From Bacteroidales bacterium (lineage in GTDB: Bacteria > Bacteroidota > Bacteroidia > Bacteroidales > UBA932), in NCBI GenBank assembly GCA_017479265.1, contig JAFVCK010000031.1:1-64000 (forward strand): a DNA stretch of 64,000 nucleotides, given 5' to 3'. Under the pieces are notes generated by a model. That model was given only the letters and a program-made list of their open reading frames with translations, was not told the DNA's origin and did no database searches. Below are positions 57,773 through 64,000 of the stretch, piece after piece (position 1 is the stretch's first letter; every line of letters begins with the position of its first letter). A program made the position numbers and the translations under genes.

Positions 57773-59142
57773 GAAGAAAGATTCTGACCATTGTCGCACT
57801 CTCTGCCCTTGCAGCGGCCTGCGTGCATGCTCCCGAAAATAATGCGCCCGTCTCAGAGGACACCGTACCCGTATCGGCGGACCCTTCCGAGAAGCCGGCA
57901 CTCTCAGATGACCCTGTCGTATCTGAAGACCCTGACATTTCCCAGGAGCCTTCGGCCGAGCCTCCTGCAGAGGTTACAATCAGCAATCTGAAGCTAAGGA
58001 CCTGGCTGATAAACCATTTCGACGAGAACGGCGACGGAAAGCTGACTGAGGACGAACTGGAGAAGGTGACTTCCGTAACCCTCAGGGTGATAAATGGTTA
58101 TGGCCGTTCCACGGGCGAGGGCATGGCCAATATCAACGAGCTTGCCCTGCTACCCAACCTCGAATATCTGGATGCCAGGGACAACAACCTCACCAAGGTG
58201 GACCTCGGCGGCTGCAGCAAGCTCAGGTATCTCGACCTTTCCTACAACAGGGTCAACAGCATAGTTTCCCTGCCCGCCACCCTGGAGTATCTGGACCTTT
58301 CGCACAACAACCTTTCGGAATTCGATTTCACCACCCTTCCCGCCCTCAAGTATCTTGACTGCGGAGAGAACAAGCTTTCCGTGGCTGACCTTTCCGCCTG
58401 CCCGGACCTTGAGTATCTCGGAGTCTATACCAATTCGCTGACAAGCCTTTCCATGCCGGACAAGGTGACTGAGCTCCAGTGCTATGACAACAGCCTTCCG
58501 GAACTGGTCCTTCCTCTTGGAATAGAGACGGTCAACTGCGCAGGCAATGCCATAAAGGCCCTGGACCTTGGCGGCAGGACATATCTCGAGACCCTTGTGT
58601 GCTCCTTCAACGGGCTTTCGTCCCTCGATGTTTCCGGCCACGACGGCCTTGTGAGCCTCTCCTGCGACAACAACGGCATGGCTTCGCTTTCCCTCGGTGG
58701 CTGCTCCTCCCTGCGTTACCTGGATTGCAGTTCCAACGACCTGACTTCCCTGGACCTTGGCGGCCTTGGCAGCCTTGAGGTTGCAGGCGCGGGCTTCAAC
58801 AGCCTTTCCTCCGTCGCCCTCGGCGGCTGCGGCTCCTTGCGCGGCCTCTATCTGCAGGACAACGCCCTTGAAAAGATAGACCTTTCCGCATGCTCGGCAC
58901 TGGAGAACCTCTACCTCCACCATAACTCATTGGAGAGCGTTTCCCTCTCCTCCAACCCCAGGCTCCGGGCCGTCCATCTGTCGGAAAACTCCCTGGCCGG
59001 AGTGCTGGACGTGAGCGGAAATCCTCTTCTGAAGGTGCTGTACACCCTTTCCAACCCTTCGCTGGAGAGCATAAAGGTGGCTGATCCGGATGCAGTTGAT
59101 ACCGCCTTCTGGCACAACGATACCCAAACAAAGATTTTATGA
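57769..59142 (+). CDS. Leucine-rich-repeat lipoprotein with EF-hand
   Basis: A 457-residue surface lipoprotein. Lipobox LAAAC (Cys18), an Asp/Pro/Ser linker (SEDT..SADPSEKP..SDDP..SEDP, 29-65), a canonical EF-hand at 85-96 (DENGDGKLTEDE, ligands D85, N87, D89, E96), then about 15 LRRs of 20-22 residues with LEYLDLSHNNLSEF-type units to the end. Calcium binding may order the N-terminal cap of the LRR. LRR lipoproteins of gut Bacteroidota bind proteins or host surfaces. It is placed between two hydrolases in one operon. Confidence 0.83.
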   Translation: MRRKILTIVALSALAAACVHAPENNAPVSEDTVPVSADPSEKPALSDDPVVSEDPDISQEPSAEPPAEVTISNLKLRTWLINHFDENGDGKLTEDELEKVTSVTLRVINGYGRSTGEGMANINELALLPNLEYLDARDNNLTKVDLGGCSKLRYLDLSYNRVNSIVSLPATLEYLDLSHNNLSEFDFTTLPALKYLDCGENKLSVADLSACPDLEYLGVYTNSLTSLSMPDKVTELQCYDNSLPELVLPLGIETVNCAGNAIKALDLGGRTYLETLVCSFNGLSSLDVSGHDGLVSLSCDNNGMASLSLGGCSSLRYLDCSSNDLTSLDLGGLGSLEVAGAGFNSLSSVALGGCGSLRGLYLQDNALEKIDLSACSALENLYLHHNSLESVSLSSNPRLRAVHLSENSLAGVLDVSGNPLLKVLYTLSNPSLESIKVADPDAVDTAFWHNDTQTKIL

Positions 59143-59143
59143 T

Positions 59144-60403
59144 ATGAAGAAGTTAGTCATTGCACTTGCAGCGGCACTCGTCTGCTGCGTCTCTTTCTCC
59201 CAGCACAGGATGAATCCCGAGGCGGTCGCACGCCTTAAGGAAGACCCCACCCGTGCCGGCGTGAACACCAATTCCTACGAGTTTCTCCCTATCCATGATA
59301 CTCCGGCTCCTTCGGGCTTCAAGCCCTTCTATATCAGCCATTACGGCCGTCACGGCTCCCGTTCCGACTGGGGCCTCGGGGCTTATCGGAGGCTTGAGCA
59401 GTGCCTTGTCGAGGCAGGGGAGAAAGGTATCCTTACGGATGAGGGCAAGGCCCTTCTGGAAGAGACCCGCCTGGTGATAAAGTGCCATGACAACATGAAC
59501 GGCAGGCTGACCCCTCTGGGCTTCGAGGAGCACAAGAAGATAGCTTCCCGCATGTACCACCGCTATCCCCGCGTGTTCAAGAAGGGCAGCAAGAAGATTC
59601 ATGCCAATTCCAGCACCTCGCAGCGCTGCATAGTGAGCGGAGCAGGGTTCCTCGTGTCCCTGGCCGGCCTGGACAGCAAACTGGACATAAGCATGGACAC
59701 GGGCGAGGAGATAATGGCCTGGATATCAAGCGATATGCCCAAGCAGGGATGGAAGGACAGCCAGCCTCTTCTGGATGCCCTCAGCGCTTCGTTCACGCCC
59801 GACACCCTCTTTGTCCGCAGCCATCTTTTCACCGACGAGCAGGCTTCCAGGAGCATAGCCCCTTCCGCCATGAGGCTGATGAACGACATCTATGCCGTCG
59901 GTCGTGTGGACGACCCCTTCGAACTGCACAGGAACATATTCCGCCACCTGCCCTTCGACGCATTGTACAAGTTCTGGGAGTGGTCCGGAGCGGAAATGTA
60001 TATAAGGCAGTGCAACTCTGTGGAATTCGGTGACTTGCGCATGACTACCACTGTCCGTCTGGCCGACGATTTCATAAACAGGGCGGATGCTGCAATCAGC
60101 ACCGGAGAGTATTGCGCCGACCTTCGTTTCGGCCACGATTACGGCCTGCTAGCCCTGGTGTCCTACTTCCGTCTGGCGGGGGTAGGCGACAGGCTGACCT
60201 TCGACGAGGCCTGCTATAAATGGCTGGGCGACAAGCTGATACCCTTCGCCTCCAACCTTCAGATGATATTCTATCGCAACCGTTCGGGAGAGGTGCTGGT
60301 GAAGTTCCTCTACAACGAGCAGGAGAACCTCATAACGGGACTCGAGCCCTACTCAGGACCCTATTATCGCTGGTCTGACTTCAAGGCCATGCTGGGAAGA
60401 TAG
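59144..60403 (+). CDS. Secreted histidine phosphatase (acid phosphatase/phytase branch)
   Basis: A 419-residue branch-2 histidine phosphatase with signal peptide (MKKLVIALAAALVCCVSFSQ). The phospho-accepting His70 is in YGRHGSR (68-73); the proton donor motif His-Asp is in FGHDYGLLAL (about 345). MINPP-type enzymes have HAE at the donor place, so this is closer to HD-type acid phosphatases. It releases phosphate from inositol or sugar phosphates; the exact substrate is open. Start at ATG 59144, 1 bp after the LRR stop. Its stop is directly adjacent to the convergent queC stop. Confidence 0.88.
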   Translation: MKKLVIALAAALVCCVSFSQHRMNPEAVARLKEDPTRAGVNTNSYEFLPIHDTPAPSGFKPFYISHYGRHGSRSDWGLGAYRRLEQCLVEAGEKGILTDEGKALLEETRLVIKCHDNMNGRLTPLGFEEHKKIASRMYHRYPRVFKKGSKKIHANSSTSQRCIVSGAGFLVSLAGLDSKLDISMDTGEEIMAWISSDMPKQGWKDSQPLLDALSASFTPDTLFVRSHLFTDEQASRSIAPSAMRLMNDIYAVGRVDDPFELHRNIFRHLPFDALYKFWEWSGAEMYIRQCNSVEFGDLRMTTTVRLADDFINRADAAISTGEYCADLRFGHDYGLLALVSYFRLAGVGDRLTFDEACYKWLGDKLIPFASNLQMIFYRNRSGEVLVKFLYNEQENLITGLEPYSGPYYRWSDFKAMLGR

Positions 60404-61045
60404 TCATTTGAGATACTTCGTGGGGTCGAAGCCTGCAAGAGCCTCTTTGCGCTCGCGGCAGGTGGCGCACTCACCGCAATGGATTTCACCGCCCTCGTAG
60501 CAGGAATAGGTCTGGCCGAAAGGAACGCCGATTTCCTTGCCTATGAGGGCGATTTCCCTTTTGCTTATGTTGCAGAAAGGGGAGAGTATGCGTATGCCCT
60601 CGTAGGTGCCGCTGCTCACGGCGGCATCCATGGCCTGTATGAAGGCGGGACGGCAGTCGGGGTAGATGCTGTGGTCGCCGGAATGGTTGGCTATCAGCAC
60701 GGTGTCCAGCCCCCGGCTCTCGGCTATTCCCGCTGCAACGGAGAGCATTATGCCGTTGCGGAAGGGGACTACGGTGCTCTTCATGTTGTCGCTGTCGTAG
60801 TCGTCGTGGGGGATGTCTCCGCCTCCGACAAGTATGCTGCTCTTGAAATACTTGCCTATGAAATCCAGGGGAATTACCAGATGGCTGATTCCGAGGGCCT
60901 TGCAATTGGCCTCGGCGCATCTGGTCTGCTGCTCGTCCTGCTTGGCTCCGTAAGTGAAGCTAAGGGCGAGGGCTATTTCGTCTTTATATTTGTACAGGAG
61001 GGTGGTGCTGTCCATGCCTCCGGAATATACAAGCAATGCTTTCAT
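60404..61045 (-). CDS. queC: 7-cyano-7-deazaguanine synthase QueC
   Basis: It makes preQ0 from 7-carboxy-7-deazaguanine, ammonia and ATP, the step after QueE. PP-loop SGGMDS is at 8-13; the zinc site is in CYEGGEIHCGECATC near the C-terminus; SGDHSIYPDCRPAF is the family mark. The 213-residue length is normal. I use the ATG at 61045, where the conserved MKALLVYSGG begins. It is a single gene here, far from queD-queE (10787-11681). Confidence 0.94.
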   Translation of the reverse strand: MKALLVYSGGMDSTTLLYKYKDEIALALSFTYGAKQDEQQTRCAEANCKALGISHLVIPLDFIGKYFKSSILVGGGDIPHDDYDSDNMKSTVVPFRNGIMLSVAAGIAESRGLDTVLIANHSGDHSIYPDCRPAFIQAMDAAVSSGTYEGIRILSPFCNISKREIALIGKEIGVPFGQTYSCYEGGEIHCGECATCRERKEALAGFDPTKYLK

Positions 61046-61112
61046 GATTTCATTTTTCTGCAAAAATAATCATTTTCCTTCTTTTCCTCTTTATATTTCC
61101 CCGTCTTTTGGT

Positions 61113-61120
61113 TATATTTG
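61113..61120 (+). promoter_or_regulatory. -7 box for the glpAB operon
   Basis: TATATTTG fits TAnnTTTG, 20 bp before the glpA ATG at 61141. The -33 region is T-rich with no clear TTTG at the normal spacing. Confidence 0.55.
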
Positions 61121-61140
61121 TAGCATACAAAGCACTATCG

Positions 61141-62745
61141 ATGAAAAAAGACAACGAATTCGACGTTATTATTATCGGAGGCGGCATAACCGGGGCCGGA
61201 ACTGCGAGGGATTGTGCCTTGCGCGGTCTCAAGGTGCTGCTTGTTGAGAGGCATGACATAGCCGACGGGGCGACCGGCCGCAACCATGGCCTGTTGCACA
61301 GCGGGGCCCGTTACGCGGTGACTGACAAGGAGTCGGCTACGGAATGCATAGAGGAGAACATGATACTCAAGAAGGTGGCCCGCCACTGCGTGGACGACAC
61401 CTCCGGCTTCTTCATAACCCTTCCCGAAGACGACCTTGCGTACCAGGCCAAGTTCGTGGAGTCCTGCCTTGCCGCAGGCATAAAGGCCGAAATCCTGGAC
61501 CCTGCCGAGGCGATTCGCCTCGAACCGTCGGTCAATCCCGCCATAATAGGCGCGGTGAGGGTGCCGGACGGTTCCGTGGACCCTTTCAGACTCTGTTCCT
61601 CCAATGTGGTCGATGCCAAGCTGCACGGAGCCAAGGTCTTGGTTTACACCGAGGTAACTTCATTCATCCGCCAGGGGGACACCATAAAGGGCGTGAAGGT
61701 TCTGGACCACAAGACAGGCCAGAGTGCCGAATACTATGCTCCGGTCACGGTCAATGCGGCCGGTATCTGGGGGCATGGAATAGCCGCCATGGCAGGAGTG
61801 AACGTAGGTATGTTCCCGGCCAAGGGCGCCCTGCTGATTTTTGCCCACAGGGTGAACGACATAGTCATAAACCGCTGCCGCAAGCCGGCCAATGCCGATA
61901 TCCTCGTTCCCGGAGATACCGTCTGCGTAATAGGCACGACTTCCACCAAGGTTCCTTTCGAGGAGTGTGACAACATGCAGGTGACCCCCGACGAGGTGAA
62001 CCTGCTGCTCTCCGAGGGTGCCAAGCTGGCTCCCTGCCTGAGTTCCACGAGGGTCCTGAGGGCGTACGCAGGCGTGCGTCCGCTGGTGTCCGCCGACAAC
62101 GACCCCTCCGGACGAAGCATCAGCCGAGGCATAGTGCTGCTGGACCACGAGAGTAGGGACGGCCTTAAAGGATTCATTACGATAACTGGTGGAAAGCTTA
62201 TGACATACAGGCTTATGGCCGAGCAGGCCGCGGACCTTGTCTGCCGTAAGCTGCATGTCTCCGCAGGCTGCATCACCAGGACTGTTCCTCTGCCCGGGTC
62301 GGAGAGCAAGAGCGTGGAAGAGGCTGCAAGGAAGATATGGGCTGTCCCGAATTCCATTCAGAAGGCGGCCACGGGGCGAATGGGCGACAACGTGAGCATG
62401 ATAGACCTCGACGACGTATATTCCCAGAGCCTTGTCTGCGAATGCGAGCAGGTCTCCGTGGCCGAGGTGGATGCCGCCATACGGAACTTGGACGTACACA
62501 ATCTCGTGGACATACGACGCCGCACCCGCGTCGGAATGGGCACCTGTCAGGGAGAGCTCTGCGGATGCCGTACGGCAGGCCTGCTGGCCAAGGCTCATGA
62601 TTGCACGGCCAAGGCCAGGGAGGACCTCAAAGGGTTCATGCGCGAGCGCTGGAAGGGCATGTATCCCGTGGCATGGGGCGAAACGCTTCGCGAGAGCGAG
62701 TATTCCCAGTGGATTTATTCTGAAGTTTTGGGCTTGAATGATTGA
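61141..62745 (+). CDS. glpA: Anaerobic glycerol-3-phosphate dehydrogenase subunit A
   Basis: A 534-residue flavoprotein that oxidises sn-glycerol-3-phosphate to dihydroxyacetone phosphate and feeds electrons through GlpB/GlpC to menaquinone. FAD site GGGITGAGTARDCALRG (13-29), ATGRNHGLLHSGARYAV, and ITGGKLMTYRLMAEQ. The C-terminal BFD-like [2Fe-2S] domain (VCECEQVSVAEVDAA ... TCQGELCGCRTAG) marks GlpA instead of the aerobic GlpD. The ATG at 61141 starts the conserved fold. glpB follows after 5 bp. Confidence 0.94.
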   Translation: MKKDNEFDVIIIGGGITGAGTARDCALRGLKVLLVERHDIADGATGRNHGLLHSGARYAVTDKESATECIEENMILKKVARHCVDDTSGFFITLPEDDLAYQAKFVESCLAAGIKAEILDPAEAIRLEPSVNPAIIGAVRVPDGSVDPFRLCSSNVVDAKLHGAKVLVYTEVTSFIRQGDTIKGVKVLDHKTGQSAEYYAPVTVNAAGIWGHGIAAMAGVNVGMFPAKGALLIFAHRVNDIVINRCRKPANADILVPGDTVCVIGTTSTKVPFEECDNMQVTPDEVNLLLSEGAKLAPCLSSTRVLRAYAGVRPLVSADNDPSGRSISRGIVLLDHESRDGLKGFITITGGKLMTYRLMAEQAADLVCRKLHVSAGCITRTVPLPGSESKSVEEAARKIWAVPNSIQKAATGRMGDNVSMIDLDDVYSQSLVCECEQVSVAEVDAAIRNLDVHNLVDIRRRTRVGMGTCQGELCGCRTAGLLAKAHDCTAKAREDLKGFMRERWKGMYPVAWGETLRESEYSQWIYSEVLGLND

Positions 62746-62750
62746 CAGTT

Positions 62751-64000
62751 ATGCATTTTGACGACATTATTATAGGCGGCGGCCTGTCGGGACTCGTGTG
62801 CGGATTGCGCCTTCAGAGGGCGGGCCGCAGATGCGCCCTGGTATCGACGGGCCAGAACGCCATGCATTTTTCCTCGGGCTCTTTCGGCCTGCTCGGACGG
62901 CTTCCGGACGGAACGCCGGTTGAAGAACCTCTCAAGGCTATACCTTCTCTTCCCCAGGAGCATCCCTACAGCAAGATAGGGCAGCTCAGGATGAAAGAAT
63001 ACATGCATGCCGTGAAGCCTCTGTTCTCCTCCTGCGGAGTGCAGCTCTGCGGCGAGGAAGAGAAAAACAGCTACATGCTCAGCCCCACGGGCACGGTGAG
63101 GACGGCCTGGCTGGCCCTTTCCGATGTTTCCCTCTACGGTTCCATGGATTTCAGGCCGGGCGAGAAGGCCTTGATAGTCAACCTCAAGGGCTATCTCGAT
63201 TTCAACACCCGCTTTATCGCAGAGGGTCTTGAGAAAAAGGGCATGAAGTGCCGCATAGAGGCCGTGGAACTTCCGGAAATGGAGAGGCTGAGGTCCAATC
63301 CCTCCGAAATGCGCTCGGTCAACATAGCCCGCGTGATGGACAAGCCTGACGTAGTCTCTTCCTTCGCCGCGGCTGTGCAGTCCCGCCTGGAGGACGAAGA
63401 CACCGTCGTGCTGCCTTCCGTTTTCGGCCTTGGCAGCGGAGCCTCCATAGTGAGCCTTCGCGAGACCATTCCCGCCAATATCATTTTCGTCGGCACCATG
63501 CCTCCTTCTGTCCCCGGAATCCGTTCCCAGCTGCTGCTGAAAAAGGCTTTCGAGGCTGCCGGAGGCACTTATCTGGGGGGTGACAAGGTGACAGGTGCAA
63601 AAATGTCCGAAGGGCATGTGGAGAGCATTTTTACCGAGAATCTCGGAAATACCGTACGGCTCGAGGCCGACAACTACATCCTTGCCAGCGGAAGTTTCTT
63701 CAGCAGGGGATTGTGGGCTACTCCCGAAAAGGTCCTCGAACCGGTGTTCGGCCTTGACGTGTGTTCGGCCCCGAGCAGGATGGACTGGTATGAAAAGGAT
63801 TTCTTCGCTACTCAGGAGTATATAGGTTTCGGCGTTGAAACTGACAAGTCCTTCCATCCGTCCATTTCCGGCCGTACCATTGACAATTTGTATGCGAGCG
63901 GTTCCGTCATAGGTGGCTGCAACACCCTCCGCCTCTCCTGCGGTGCAGGTGTGGCCATAATGACGGCTTTCGCGGTGTCAGACTATATAACAGGGAAGTG
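62751..64000 (+). CDS. glpB: Anaerobic glycerol-3-phosphate dehydrogenase subunit B (partial, runs off window)
   Basis: An open frame from the ATG at 62751 to the window end (416 codons, no stop seen). It starts MHFDDIIIGGGLSGLVCGLR, an FAD site, and shows FSSGSFGLLGRLPDG, RMDWYEKDFFATQEYIGFGV and near the end YASGSVIGGCNTLRLSCGAG, all features of GlpB. GlpB links the GlpA flavin to the membrane subunit GlpC. At about 419 residues in E. coli, only a few codons should be missing. glpC is expected just outside the window. Confidence 0.93.
   Translation, partial: MHFDDIIIGGGLSGLVCGLRLQRAGRRCALVSTGQNAMHFSSGSFGLLGRLPDGTPVEEPLKAIPSLPQEHPYSKIGQLRMKEYMHAVKPLFSSCGVQLCGEEEKNSYMLSPTGTVRTAWLALSDVSLYGSMDFRPGEKALIVNLKGYLDFNTRFIAEGLEKKGMKCRIEAVELPEMERLRSNPSEMRSVNIARVMDKPDVVSSFAAAVQSRLEDEDTVVLPSVFGLGSGASIVSLRETIPANIIFVGTMPPSVPGIRSQLLLKKAFEAAGGTYLGGDKVTGAKMSEGHVESIFTENLGNTVRLEADNYILASGSFFSRGLWATPEKVLEPVFGLDVCSAPSRMDWYEKDFFATQEYIGFGVETDKSFHPSISGRTIDNLYASGSVIGGCNTLRLSCGAGVAIMTAFAVSDYITGK

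Noticed and set aside
60479..61069. 196-codon plus-strand frame over queC
   Set aside because: QueC on the minus strand has its PP-loop and zinc motifs; the plus frame has none.
61660..62598. 312-codon minus-strand frame inside glpA
   Set aside because: Antisense to conserved GlpA motifs; no independent support.
62715..63857. 380-codon minus-strand frame at the right end
   Set aside because: It covers the glpB coding sequence, whose plus-strand product matches GlpB from start to window edge.

Overview
The window reads as chromosomal DNA of an uncultured gut-type Bacteroidales bacterium. The sequence evidence is: a SusC/SusD outer-membrane pair, many Cys-anchored lipoproteins, several genes typical of the Bacteroidota (PUR/DUF3276, DUF5606, long NusB, YbbR/CoaE neighbours), start sites with little Shine-Dalgarno signal, and repeated Bacteroidota-type -7 boxes (TAnnTTTG). 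The genus cannot be fixed from this sequence; a Cryptobacteroides- or Rikenellaceae-like lineage is only a guess. I see no rRNA, CRISPR array, transposase, integrase or phage module.

Layout. 1-2.9 kb: tRNA-Ala(CGC) and a GH2 exo-glycosidase. 3.1-11.7 kb: housekeeping block with hsp20, a PUR-domain protein, nusB-yajC-ybbR-coaE, then DUF5606-rimO-lipoprotein-aminotransferase-queD-queE. 11.8-18.2 kb: a stand-alone GltD-like flavoprotein, a heterodimeric ABC exporter with one degenerate ATP site, a HAD phosphatase and an outer-membrane barrel. 18.3-30.6 kb: a SusCD locus with three lipoproteins that share a small N-terminal domain (one carries a GHL10-like glycosidase fold), a large EF-hand membrane protein, a barrel and a lipoprotein. 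30.7-36.0 kb: hypB, a 941-residue FeS/FAD oxidoreductase, hypA and two membrane proteins. 36.1-53.2 kb: a 19-gene aryl-polyene-like (type II PKS/FAS) biosynthetic cluster, 16 genes on the minus strand in one overlapping operon plus three divergent plus-strand genes. 53.2-57.0 kb: a YhiN-family flavoprotein and a large MscS channel. 57.2-64.0 kb: SGNH hydrolase, LRR/EF-hand lipoprotein, histidine phosphatase, queC, and glpA-glpB running off the right edge.

How it works together. The 36-53 kb cluster has the parts to activate an aryl acid (PaaK-like ligase), load it on one of two ACPs, extend it with three catalytic ketosynthases and a cysteine-less partner, reduce and dehydrate it (FabG, two hot-dog proteins) to a polyene, and then place it in the outer membrane (acyltransferases, glycosyltransferase, LolA-like carrier, MMPL exporter). 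The hyp cluster is odd because nickel-insertion genes enclose a flavin/iron-sulfur oxidoreductase and no hydrogenase is in sight. Two diverged copies of a palindromic repeat (11691-11753, 49646-49804) are present; the longer one lies in the leader of the polyene operon.
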